The notes under the pieces were generated by a model. That model did not search any database and was not told the origin of the DNA. It saw only the letters and a list, made by a program, of their open reading frames with translations. A stretch of DNA of 64,000 nt from Bosea sp. (in: a-proteobacteria) (GTDB lineage Bacteria > Pseudomonadota > Alphaproteobacteria > Rhizobiales > Beijerinckiaceae), in the NCBI RefSeq assembly GCF_023953965.1, contig NZ_JAMLIX010000002.1, positions 744,001-808,000 of the forward strand, read 5' to 3'. The translations under genes were made by a program, and so were the position numbers. This document shows, piece by piece, positions 17,633 through 27,599 of this stretch; the stretch's first letter is position 1; each line of letters starts with the position of its first letter.

Positions 17633-19528
17633 ATGGATGCATCCGCCGCACGGACCGTCGATCGCCTCCAGGCGCGCCGCATGGCGGCGACGCTTCCCGT
17701 CTATGTCGCGACGATCTTCGTCTCGGCCTTCCTGCTGTTCGGCATCCAGCCGATGTTCGCCAAGATGGTGCTGCCGAAGCTGGGCGGCTCGCCGGGCGTC
17801 TGGTCGGTCGCCATGGTGTTCTTCCAGGCCGTGCTGCTCGCAGGCTACGGCTATGCCCATCTGCTCGTCAGCCGCTTCGCGCTGCGCCGCGCCGCGCTGA
17901 TCCATCTGGGGCTGATGATCGCGGTCCTGGCGATCAGCCTGCCGATCCATATCGCAGCCGGCTTCGAGCGGCCGCCGCAGGAGGGAGAGGTCCTCTGGCT
18001 GATCGGCCTGTTCACGGCCTCGGTCGGGTTGCCGTTCTTCGCCGTCGCCGCCAACGGCCCGCTGCTCCAGGCCTGGTTCGCGCGGACCGGCCACAGCCAT
18101 GCTGCCGACCCCTATTTCCTTTACGCCGCCTCGAATGCCGGCAGCTTCCTCGCCCTGATCGCCTATCCCTTCCTCGTCGAGCCGCTGCTGCCGCTCGCCC
18201 TGCAGGCCAGCGGCTGGGCCTGGGGCTTCGCGCTGCTGCTGGCGGGAATCGCCGGCTGCGCGGGGCTCGCCATCGGCGCCGGCCGGGCGGACGCGGCTGC
18301 GCCCGTCGAGGCCGCTCCGGCCGCGCCGGTCACCAACGCCCAGCGCTTCGGCTGGGTCGCGCTCGCCTTCGTCCCGTCGGGGCTGCTGGTGGCCGTCACC
18401 GCGCACATCTCCACGGATGTCGCGGCCGTGCCGCTGCTCTGGGTGATGCCGCTGGCGCTGTTCCTGCTGACCTTCGTCATCGTCTTCCAGCGCCGCCCGA
18501 TCCTGCCGCATCGCTGGATGCTGCATCTCCAGATCGCCTTGATGTTTGCCCTGCTCCTCGCCGTCGCGGCCAAGTTTCGGATCGGCTGGGGCTATTCGCT
18601 CGCGCTGCATCTGGGGCTGTTCTTCGTCACGGCCATGGTCGCGCATGGCGAGCTGGTGAAGCGTCGGCCCGATGCGTCGCGGCTGACGGAATTCTACCTG
18701 TGGATGTCGTTCGGCGGCGTGCTCGGCGGGCTGTTCTGCGGCCTGCTGGCACCGATGCTGTTCAATACGGTGATCGAATACCCGATGCTGATGGTCGCCG
18801 GGCTGCTCTGCCGTCCGGGGATCGGCGCCATCGGAGAGAGGCTGCGCGTCCTGAAGCTGGGCCTGATCGCGACCGCCGGCTGCATGATGGCGTTTCTGCT
18901 CGCCAATGACTGGCGGCGCACCGATTCCGTCCGCTCCTTCTTCGGGATCCACCGCATTCTCGAGGCGGAGGACGGACGCTTCCGCAGCCTCGCGCATGGA
19001 ACGACCGTTCATGGCGTGCAGCGTCTGCGCAACGACGATGGCAGCCCGGTCACGGGCCGCCCCGAGCCGCTGAGCTATTACTTCACCGGCGGCGGCATTG
19101 CCGATGGCATCGAGGCGCTCCGGCGCGCGCGCGGCGGGGTGCTCGGCAAGGTGGCCTCGGTCGGCGTCGGGACGGGCTCGCTCGCTTGCCAGACCCGCCC
19201 CGGCGAGCACTGGACTTTCTACGAGATCGACACCCGCGTCGTCTCGATCGCGACCGACCCGGCGCAGTTCTCCTTCATCAGCCAGTGCGCCCCCGATGCC
19301 CCGTTCGTGATCGGCGACGCCCGGCTGACGCTCGCCGACGCGGCGGCGGGCTCGCTCGACCTGATCGTCGTCGACGCCTTCTCCTCGGACGCGATCCCGG
19401 TGCATCTGCTGACGCGCGAGGCGATGGGGCTCTATCTGTCCCGGCTCGCGCCGGGCGGGGCGCTGCTGTTCCATATCTCCAACCGGAACATGGACCTGGC
19501 TCCCGTCGTCGCCGCGACGGCGCGCTAG
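17633..19528 (+). CDS. Membrane protein fused to spermidine-synthase-like domain, interrupted by TAG
   Basis: The reading frame gives 631 aa. The N-terminal ~420 residues are a multi-helix membrane module (FVSAFLLFGIQPMFAKMVLP and following). The C-terminal part is a Rossmann methyltransferase-type domain resembling spermidine synthases (VASVGVGTGSLACQ, TFYEIDTRVVSIA, DLIVVDAFSSDAIPVHLLT). The substrate is unknown, and true polyamine synthesis is unproven for such fusions. CGAGGA precedes the ATG. The frame ends at TAG 19526-19528, but the same frame stays open and family-like for 72 more codons, so the gene is probably truncated by one nonsense codon. Confidence 0.82.
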   Translation: MDASAARTVDRLQARRMAATLPVYVATIFVSAFLLFGIQPMFAKMVLPKLGGSPGVWSVAMVFFQAVLLAGYGYAHLLVSRFALRRAALIHLGLMIAVLAISLPIHIAAGFERPPQEGEVLWLIGLFTASVGLPFFAVAANGPLLQAWFARTGHSHAADPYFLYAASNAGSFLALIAYPFLVEPLLPLALQASGWAWGFALLLAGIAGCAGLAIGAGRADAAAPVEAAPAAPVTNAQRFGWVALAFVPSGLLVAVTAHISTDVAAVPLLWVMPLALFLLTFVIVFQRRPILPHRWMLHLQIALMFALLLAVAAKFRIGWGYSLALHLGLFFVTAMVAHGELVKRRPDASRLTEFYLWMSFGGVLGGLFCGLLAPMLFNTVIEYPMLMVAGLLCRPGIGAIGERLRVLKLGLIATAGCMMAFLLANDWRRTDSVRSFFGIHRILEAEDGRFRSLAHGTTVHGVQRLRNDDGSPVTGRPEPLSYYFTGGGIADGIEALRRARGGVLGKVASVGVGTGSLACQTRPGEHWTFYEIDTRVVSIATDPAQFSFISQCAPDAPFVIGDARLTLADAAAGSLDLIVVDAFSSDAIPVHLLTREAMGLYLSRLAPGGALLFHISNRNMDLAPVVAATAR

Positions 19529-19747
19529 CACGGGCTCGTCACCTGGGTCCGCGAGCCTCGCCAGACGCCGGAGCTGAGCAGGCAGCAGAAGCTCTCGCCG
19601 CAGGTCGCGATGGTCGCACGCGCCCCCGCCGATCTGCGTTTCGCTCCGGAGGAGAACTGGCAGGTCGAGCAGGGCACCGGCACGCGGCCCTGGCGGGACG
19701 ACTATGCCGACGTCATCGGCGCGATCTGGCGCAAGCTCGCGCTCTGA
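19529..19747 (+). pseudogene. Detached C-terminus of the spermidine-synthase-like gene
   Basis: Directly after the TAG, the same frame encodes 72 residues (starting HGLVTWVREP, ending DDYADVIGAIWRKLAL) before a TGA at 19745-19747. The tail is the usual end of this family, with the W-x-D-D-Y/F motif. It has no start codon or ribosome binding site of its own, so it would be made only by readthrough of the TAG. Confidence 0.75.
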
Positions 19748-19753
19748 CGGGCT

Positions 19754-20242
19754 TCAGCCGGCCGCGTCGCGCAGCAATTCGAGCGCGACGAGGACGGAAA
19801 GCCGCCGGATCTCGTCGCGCGAGAGGGCACCGAACCGCATCTCGCGATGGCGGGTGGCGTTCGCCCCGGCACAGGCGAAGTGGACGAGCCCGACCGGCTT
19901 GTGCCGCGTGCCGCCGCCCGGGCCGGCGACGCCGGTGACGGCGACGGCGAGATCCGTGCCTAGCCGCGCCCGGCCTCCTTCCGCCATGGCCCGCGCGACC
20001 GCCTCGCTGACGGCGCCATGGGCGTCGATCAGCCCGGCCGGCACCTCGGCGAGGGTCGTCTTGGCGGCATTGGAATAGGTCACCAGCCCGCCGGCGACGA
20101 CATCGGAGGAGCCCGCGATCGCGGTCAGGGCAGCGCAGACCAGGCCGCCCGTGCAGGATTCGACCGTGGCCACCGCGAGCCCGCGCCCACGGCAGCCCGA
20201 CAGAACCGTTTCGGCCAGGGCGGTGATCTCGGCGTCGAACAT
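19754..20242 (-). CDS. pncC: CinA-family nicotinamide-nucleotide amidohydrolase
   Basis: A 162-aa stand-alone CinA C-terminal domain that hydrolyses NMN to nicotinate mononucleotide in pyridine-nucleotide recycling. It shows ATVESCTGGLVCAALTAIAG with the catalytic Ser/Thr cluster, VTYSNAAKTTLAEVP and VTGVAGPGGGTRHKPVGLVH. It starts 3 bases after the ispDF stop; its ribosome binding site GAGGAGGA lies inside the end of ispDF, so the two are translationally close. It is convergent with the interrupted spermidine-synthase-like gene. Confidence 0.92.
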   Translation of the reverse strand: MFDAEITALAETVLSGCRGRGLAVATVESCTGGLVCAALTAIAGSSDVVAGGLVTYSNAAKTTLAEVPAGLIDAHGAVSEAVARAMAEGGRARLGTDLAVAVTGVAGPGGGTRHKPVGLVHFACAGANATRHREMRFGALSRDEIRRLSVLVALELLRDAAG

Positions 20243-20245
20243 GGG

Positions 20246-21451
20246 TCAGTCCTCCTCGGGCAGGCGGATCGTCGCGGTGGCGAGCGCGGCGAGACCCTCG
20301 CCCCGGCCGGTGAAGCCCATGCGCTCGGAGGTCGTCGCCTTGATCGCGACCTTGCTTGAGGGGATGCCGGCGATCGCCGCGATCTCGGCGCGGATCGCCT
20401 CGCGATGCGGGCCGATCTTCGGCGCCTCGCAGACCACGGTGAGGTCGAGGAAATCGATGCGCCCGCCGCGCTCGCCGACCCGCGCCGCGGCGAAGGCGAG
20501 GAACCGGGCCGAGGCCGCGCCGCGCCATTGCGGGTCGCTCGGCGGGAAATGCGTGCCGATATCGCCCTCGGCGAGCGCGCCGAGCAGGGCGTCGGTCAGG
20601 GCATGCAGCGCGACGTCGCCGTCGGAATGGGCGATCACGCCGCGATCGTGCCCGATCCTCACCCCGCCGAGCCAGAGATGGTCGCCCGGCCCGAAGGCAT
20701 GGACGTCGTAGCCGGTGCCGACCCGCGTCACCAGCGCCTCGGCCGAACGCGCCGCGAGCTGCAGGAAATCCTCGGCATGGGTCAGCTTCACATTGGCCGG
20801 GTCGCCGGGGAAGGTCGCGACCGGATGGCCCGCCCATTCCATCAGGGCGGCATCGTCGGTGAAGCCGTTGAGCTGCGCCGCTTCCGCCGCCTCATGGGCT
20901 TCCAGCAGCGGCCTGAAGCGGAAGGCCTGCGGCGTCTGGACGGTGACGAGCTCGCTGCGCGGCGGCGTCTCCACGACATGGCCGTCGGCGCCGGTGCGCT
21001 TCACCGTGTCGGTCATGGGCAAGGCGGGGATCGCGGCGATGCCGCCCGCGCCGAGCCGGCCGATCGCGGCGCCGATCTGGGCGCCCGTGACGAAGGGCCT
21101 CGCCGCGTCATGGACCAGCACGATGCCGTCGAAACCCTCGCGGGAGAGCGCGAGCAGGCCGCGCCGGACCGATGCCTGGCGCGTCGGCCCGCCCAGCGTC
21201 GGGGCGGCAAGGCGGGCGCCGTCGAGCCCGGCGACGGCATTGGCGTAGCGCGCCTCGTCGCCCTCGCCGATCACGATCGCGACGCGCGCGATCGCCGGCT
21301 CCGCCAGGAAGGGCGTGAGCGCATGGGTGAGGACGGGGCGGCCCTCGACGAGCCTGTACTGCTTCGGCTCGTTGCCGCCGGCCCGCAGGCCCTTGCCGGC
21401 CGCGACGAGGAGGGCTGCGACGGGCGGGAGGGCATCAGATTGACGAAGCAC
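20246..21451 (-). CDS. ispDF: Bifunctional IspD/IspF of the MEP isoprenoid pathway
   Basis: A 401-aa fusion. The N-terminal IspD domain (about residues 1-235) has LLVAAGKGLRAGGNEPKQY and LVHDAARPFV; it cytidylates 2-C-methylerythritol 4-phosphate. The C-terminal IspF domain (about 243-401) has GTGYDVHAFGPGDHLWLGG and AHSDGDVALHALTDALLGA; it cyclises the later intermediate. The fusion is common in alphaproteobacteria. The start is GTG at 21451 with GAGG 9 bases upstream. It is divergent from dusB. Confidence 0.95.
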   Translation of the reverse strand: MLRQSDALPPVAALLVAAGKGLRAGGNEPKQYRLVEGRPVLTHALTPFLAEPAIARVAIVIGEGDEARYANAVAGLDGARLAAPTLGGPTRQASVRRGLLALSREGFDGIVLVHDAARPFVTGAQIGAAIGRLGAGGIAAIPALPMTDTVKRTGADGHVVETPPRSELVTVQTPQAFRFRPLLEAHEAAEAAQLNGFTDDAALMEWAGHPVATFPGDPANVKLTHAEDFLQLAARSAEALVTRVGTGYDVHAFGPGDHLWLGGVRIGHDRGVIAHSDGDVALHALTDALLGALAEGDIGTHFPPSDPQWRGAASARFLAFAAARVGERGGRIDFLDLTVVCEAPKIGPHREAIRAEIAAIAGIPSSKVAIKATTSERMGFTGRGEGLAALATATIRLPEED

Positions 21452-21562
21452 GGCGCTGGGTCCTCACGGCGAGCGGGATCGTGGGCGCATGCCATAACCA
21501 ATTCCGCCGCACTGGGGCAGGGGGTCTGGCGCCATTGCGCTGCAATATCGACGCGCGAAGCC

Positions 21563-21592
21563 TTGCGCTCCCGCAGCATCGTCCAATAAATA
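21563..21592 (+). promoter_or_regulatory. Possible promoter of the dusB-ntrBC operon
   Basis: TTGCGC (21563-21568) is followed after 17-18 bases by an AT-rich block (21586-21592) that gives a weak -10 (ATAAAT or TAAATA). It is the only AT-rich patch in the ispDF-dusB divergent spacer (21452-21629). A similar CTTGCG -35 appears before hfq. Weak evidence from pattern alone. Confidence 0.3.
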
Positions 21593-21629
21593 TGCATCCG
21601 CAGAAATGCCTTAAAAGCAGGCTGGTTCC

Positions 21630-22619
21630 TTGGACATCGCAGGCATCCCCATCGCGTCCCGCGCCTTCCTGGCGCCGATGTCCGGTGTGACCGACATCGT
21701 CATGCGCCGGCTCGCGGCGCGCCGGCACGCGGGCCTCGTCGTGTCGGAGATGGTCGCTTCCGACGAATTCGTGCGCGGCAGCGAGGAAGCGCGCATCCGG
21801 GCCGAAGGCGAGGGCGTCTTTCCGCATGTCGTGCAGCTCGCCGGCTGCGACCCCTACTGGATGGGCGAGGCGGCGCGGCTGGCCGAGGCCAATGGCGCGG
21901 CGATCGTCGACATCAACATGGGCTGCCCGGCCAAGAAGGTGACGGGCGGCTGGGCGGGCTCGGCGCTGATGCGCGATCTCGACCATGCGCTCGCGCTGGT
22001 CGAGGCGGCGGTCGCCGCCACGCGCCTGCCGGTGACGGTCAAGATGCGGCTGGGCTGGGACGACGCCTCCCGCAACGCACCCGAGCTCGCCCGCCGGGCC
22101 GTCGCCGCGGGGGCGCGGATGATCACGGTCCATGGCCGCACGCGCCAGCAATTCTACAAGGGCAGGGCGGATTGGCGGGCGATCGCGGCGGTGCGTAGCG
22201 TTGGCGATTTTCCGCTGGTCGCCAATGGCGACGTGCATGACGTGGCGGATGCGCGGGCCTGCCTCGCCCAGTCGGGAGCGGATTGCGTGATGGTCGGGCG
22301 CGCCGCGCTCGGCCGGCCCTGGCTCGTCGGCGAGATCGGCGCGGCGCTCGACGGGCGCGAGGTCCGGCCGCCGACGCTTGCGGAGAAGCTCGCCATGGCC
22401 TGCGAGCACTATGAGGGGCTGCTCGCCCTGATGGGGACGGCGCACGGCGTGCGCCACGCGCGCAAGCATCTCGCCGCCTATGCCGACGACGCGGTGGCGG
22501 AGGGCTGCGCACCTGATCCGGAGCGGCGCCGCCTGCTCCTGACCTCGGACGAGCCGCGGCAGGTCCTGGCGGCGCTCGCCGGACTGTTCTCGACCGGGCG
22601 CAGCCGCGAAGCGGCCTGA
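21630..22619 (+). CDS. dusB: tRNA-dihydrouridine synthase B (NifR3 type)
   Basis: A 329-aa FMN enzyme that reduces uridines in the tRNA D-loop. It has a TIM barrel with LAPMSGVTDIVMRRL at the start, the catalytic Cys99 in INMGCPAKKV, KMRLGWDD and the tRNA-contacting HGRTRQQFYKGRADW. The start is TTG at 21630 with AGCAGG upstream; no in-frame ATG fits the family N-terminus. It is the first gene of the classic nifR3-ntrB-ntrC operon of rhizobia, 18 bases before ntrB. Confidence 0.95.
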   Translation: MDIAGIPIASRAFLAPMSGVTDIVMRRLAARRHAGLVVSEMVASDEFVRGSEEARIRAEGEGVFPHVVQLAGCDPYWMGEAARLAEANGAAIVDINMGCPAKKVTGGWAGSALMRDLDHALALVEAAVAATRLPVTVKMRLGWDDASRNAPELARRAVAAGARMITVHGRTRQQFYKGRADWRAIAAVRSVGDFPLVANGDVHDVADARACLAQSGADCVMVGRAALGRPWLVGEIGAALDGREVRPPTLAEKLAMACEHYEGLLALMGTAHGVRHARKHLAAYADDAVAEGCAPDPERRRLLLTSDEPRQVLAALAGLFSTGRSREAA

Positions 22620-22637
22620 AGGCCGGGAGGGCAGCCG

Positions 22638-23756
22638 ATGACGGGCAAGCTTGCCGCGAACCTTGCCGATGCGATCGAGCTCCAGGCGCTGAACGTGCTG
22701 CCGATGCCGGTCCTGGTGATCGGGGCGGGGCATGCGGTGCTCTATGCCAACACCGCGGCCGAGGATTTCTTCCAGTCCGGCGCCGCCCTGCTCAAGCGCC
22801 AGCGCATCGACGATCTCGTCGCCTTCGGCTCGCCGGTGCTCGGCGTGATCGAGGAGGTGCGCCGGCGCGGCGCCAGCGTCAGCGAATACCGCCTCGATCT
22901 CGGCACGCCGCGCCTCGGCAGCGATCATATCGTCGACGTCTTCGCCTCGCCGCTGCCGGGCGAGGGCGATGCGGTCGTGCTGATGCTGCAGGAACGGACA
23001 ATTGCCGAAAAAATGGACAGGCAATTGACGCATCGGGGGGCAGCGCGCTCGATCACGGCGCTCGGCGCCATGCTGGCGCACGAGATCAAGAACCCGCTCT
23101 CGGGCATCCGGGGCGCGGCGCAGCTGCTCGAAGGCGCGATCTCCGACGACGACCGGATGCTGACGCAGCTCATCTGCGACGAGACCGACCGGATCGTGAA
23201 GCTGGTCGAGCGGGTCGAGCTGTTCGGCGACGAACGGCCGGGCGAGCGCGAGGCGGTCAACGTCCATGACGTGCTCGACCATGTAAAGCGCCTCGCCCGC
23301 TCCGGCTTCGCGCGGCATATCCGCTTCACGGAAAGCTATGATCCCTCCCTGCCGCCGGTCGCGGGCAACCGCGACCAGCTCGTCCAGGTGCTGCTCAACC
23401 TCGTCAAGAACGCCGCCGAGGCCATCGGCGCCGAGACCGGCGACGGCGAGATCACGCTCACCACCGCCTATCGTCCCGGCATCCGCCTGCAGGTGCCGGG
23501 CTCCGGCGAGCGCATCGCGCTGCCGCTCGAGATCGGGGTGCGCGACAACGGCCCGGGCGTCCCGGCCGATCTGGTGCCGCACCTGTTCGATCCCTTCGTC
23601 ACCACCAAGGCCCAGGGGAGTGGCCTTGGACTTGCACTCGTCGCCAAGGTGATCGGCGATCACGGCGGAATCGTCGAGTGCGAATCCGTTCCGCGCCGGA
23701 CGCATTTCAGGATCCTCCTGCCCCTGCACCAGCTCAGGCCGGGGCAGGCAACCTAG
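22638..23756 (+). CDS. ntrB: Nitrogen regulation sensor kinase NtrB
   Basis: A 372-aa cytoplasmic histidine kinase. An N-terminal PAS-like domain (about residues 15-120) precedes the H box AMLAHEIKNPLSGIRGAAQL, with the phospho-His near residue 148. The N box (VLLNLVKNAAEA) and G boxes (VRDNGPGVP, GSGLGLALVAKV) follow. It phosphorylates NtrC when nitrogen is limiting and is inhibited by PII (glnB in this window). GGGAGGG precedes the ATG, and ntrC starts 11 bases after its stop. Confidence 0.96.
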   Translation: MTGKLAANLADAIELQALNVLPMPVLVIGAGHAVLYANTAAEDFFQSGAALLKRQRIDDLVAFGSPVLGVIEEVRRRGASVSEYRLDLGTPRLGSDHIVDVFASPLPGEGDAVVLMLQERTIAEKMDRQLTHRGAARSITALGAMLAHEIKNPLSGIRGAAQLLEGAISDDDRMLTQLICDETDRIVKLVERVELFGDERPGEREAVNVHDVLDHVKRLARSGFARHIRFTESYDPSLPPVAGNRDQLVQVLLNLVKNAAEAIGAETGDGEITLTTAYRPGIRLQVPGSGERIALPLEIGVRDNGPGVPADLVPHLFDPFVTTKAQGSGLGLALVAKVIGDHGGIVECESVPRRTHFRILLPLHQLRPGQAT

Positions 23757-23767
23757 GGGCCGCACAG

Positions 23768-25219
<1,452 letters not shown>

Positions 25220-25334
25220 GGCGGGCTGCCTTGCGGATGTCATATTTTGACAACACCGTTGCGGCGGCGCATCACAGGCGCCCCCGCAGGCGCGACCCGT
25301 TGCGTTCCTGCCCCATCGGAGCTGTCGTCAAACC

Positions 25335-27599
25335 GTGTCCGCTTCTGTCAGCGAAGCCAGGATGATGCCGCGCGGCGAGGAGAAATCCCGTCGCGTCTCC
25401 GGCTGGGTCGGGGGAATCGTCGTCGCGCTGGCGCTGGTCTCGGCGCTGCTCACCTTCCTCGTGCTCTCCGGCGCCACGCCGATCGTGCCCGTGCACGAGG
25501 TCGTGGTCGGCGTCTTCGTGCTCAATGCCCTGCTGATCCTGGTGCTGATCGTCATCGTCGCCTTCGAGGCCGCCGTGCTGATCCGCGCCCGCAAGGCGGG
25601 GGCGGCGGCGGCGGGCCTGCATGTGCGCATCGTCGGCCTGTTCAGCATCATGGCGGCGCTGCCGGCGGTGCTCGTCGCCATCATCGCGACGATCACGATC
25701 GAGCGCGGGCTGGAGCCGTGGTTCTCGGACCGCATGCGCGACGCGGTCTTCAAGTCGGTCGAGGTCGCCGATGCCTATGCCGCCAGCCAGTGCCGCTCGC
25801 TCGGCCGCGAGATCCGCGTGCTGGCGGATGATCTGAGCCGGGCCAAGCCCGCCTTCGACGTCGACCGCAAATGGTTCGATACCTTCCTGACCTCGCGCGC
25901 CACCGCGCTCGGCCTGCCTGTCGTCGCGATCATCCAGCCGCCGGACAAGGTCATCGCGCGGGCCAACATCAACGTGCTGCGCAATCCGCCGATGCCCGAC
26001 CAGGCCGCCTTCGACGATGCGCGCTCCGCGCCGGAGCCGATCTGCGTCATTCCCCGGACGGGGACGGTGTTCGGCGCCGTGATGAAGCTGCCGACCTATG
26101 ACAACAGCTTCCTGCACGTCGCCCGCGAGGTCGATCCGCTCGCCGTCGAGTTCCCCGCGGTCGCGCGCGGGGCCGCCGTCGAGTATCTGTCGATCGATGC
26201 GCGCCGCAAGGGCGTCCAGGTCGCCTTCGCCTCGATGTACGGGCTGATCGCGCTGATCCTGCTGCTCTCGGCGATCTGGCTGGGCCTGAGCTTCGCCAAC
26301 GGCCTCGTCGCGCCGATCCGGCGGATGATCGACGCGACCGACCAGGTCTCGAGCGGGAATTTCTACGTCCAGGTGCCGATCCGACGATCGGAGGGCGATC
26401 TCGCCCATCTCGGCGAGACCTTCAACAAGATGACGGCGGAGCTGCGCCGCCAGCGCGACAGCCTGGTCACGGCGAGCGAGGTCATCGACCGGCGCCGGCG
26501 CTTCACCGAGACGGTCTTGTCGGGCGTCTCCTCCGGCGTGCTCAGCCTCGACGGCGACGGCCACGTCACCACGATCAACCGTTCGGCCGAGAGCCTGCTC
26601 GGCACCGGCGGGCGCCTTCTCGGCAAGCCGATCGCCGAGATCGCGCCGGAGGTGGCGGGCTTCGTCTCCGAGGCGCTGCACAACCGGCAGCGCCAGAGCT
26701 CCGGCCAGGTCGCCTTCACCCGCGCCGGCCAGGACCGGATGGTCAATATCCGCGCGGTGCGCGAGGGTGAGGGGACGGGCGCCGGTCTCGTGGTCACGCT
26801 CGACGACATCACCGACCTCGTCTCGGCCCAGCGCACGGCCGCCTGGGCCGATGTCGCCCGCCGCATCGCCCATGAGATCAAGAACCCGCTGACGCCGATC
26901 CAGCTCTCGGCCGAGCGCATCAAGCGCCGCTTCGGGCGTGTCATCACCGAGGGCAAGGACGTCTTCGACCAGTGCACCGACACCATCGTGCGGCAGGTCG
27001 AGGACATCAGGCGCATGGTCGACGAGTTCTCCTCCTTCGCCCGCATGCCCAAGCCCTCGCTCGCCAGCGAGGATATCGTCGAGACCGTGCGCCAGATCGT
27101 CTTCCTCTGGCGCGTCGGCAATCCGGGCACGACGATCGCCGAGACGCTGCCGGCGGACGCCGTGCCGGCCCGCTTCGACCGGCGCCTGATTTCCCAGGCC
27201 CTGACCAACGTCATCAAGAACGCGACCGAGGCGATCGAGGCCGTGCCGGCCGACGAGCGCGGGCAGGGCCGCATCGAGGTCAATCTGGCGCGCGAGGAGG
27301 GCGGCCGGATCGTCATCGACGTCATCGACAACGGCAAGGGCCTGCCGGCGGACCAGCGCCAGAAGCTGCTCGAGCCCTATATGACGACGCGCGAGGGGGG
27401 CACGGGCCTGGGCCTCGCCATCGTCGGCAAGATCCTGGAGGACCATGGCGGCGGCATCGAGCTGCTCGACCGCCCGGATGCCGCCGGCGGGGCGCGCGGC
27501 GCGCGCATCCGCCTCTGGTTCCCCGAAGTAGGGCCGGCCCCGCAGGCCGAGGCCGGCGATGCGCCCGACACGAATGCGAGCAATGGGATACGCCTATGA
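25335..27599 (+). CDS. ntrY: Membrane sensor kinase NtrY
   Basis: A 754-aa membrane histidine kinase. Helices in the first ~110 residues and near 310 flank an extracytoplasmic region. HAMP (about 320-375), PAS (about 385-480) and kinase domains follow (ARRIAHEIKNPLTPIQLSAE; N box ALTNVIKNATEAI; G box GTGLGLAIVGK). With NtrX it controls nitrogen, redox and envelope responses in alphaproteobacteria. The start is GTG at 25335; the ATG at 25362 is an alternative. The 115-base gap after ntrC contains TTGACA (25247-25252) without a clear -10. The stop overlaps the ntrX start (ATGA). Confidence 0.95.
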   Translation: MSASVSEARMMPRGEEKSRRVSGWVGGIVVALALVSALLTFLVLSGATPIVPVHEVVVGVFVLNALLILVLIVIVAFEAAVLIRARKAGAAAAGLHVRIVGLFSIMAALPAVLVAIIATITIERGLEPWFSDRMRDAVFKSVEVADAYAASQCRSLGREIRVLADDLSRAKPAFDVDRKWFDTFLTSRATALGLPVVAIIQPPDKVIARANINVLRNPPMPDQAAFDDARSAPEPICVIPRTGTVFGAVMKLPTYDNSFLHVAREVDPLAVEFPAVARGAAVEYLSIDARRKGVQVAFASMYGLIALILLLSAIWLGLSFANGLVAPIRRMIDATDQVSSGNFYVQVPIRRSEGDLAHLGETFNKMTAELRRQRDSLVTASEVIDRRRRFTETVLSGVSSGVLSLDGDGHVTTINRSAESLLGTGGRLLGKPIAEIAPEVAGFVSEALHNRQRQSSGQVAFTRAGQDRMVNIRAVREGEGTGAGLVVTLDDITDLVSAQRTAAWADVARRIAHEIKNPLTPIQLSAERIKRRFGRVITEGKDVFDQCTDTIVRQVEDIRRMVDEFSSFARMPKPSLASEDIVETVRQIVFLWRVGNPGTTIAETLPADAVPARFDRRLISQALTNVIKNATEAIEAVPADERGQGRIEVNLAREEGGRIVIDVIDNGKGLPADQRQKLLEPYMTTREGGTGLGLAIVGKILEDHGGGIELLDRPDAAGGARGARIRLWFPEVGPAPQAEAGDAPDTNASNGIRL

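Noticed and set aside
19526..19528. TAG as pyrrolysine or other recoding signal
   Set aside because: No pyl genes or recoding structure visible and the family has no known pyrrolysine; a nonsense mutation or sequence error is simpler.
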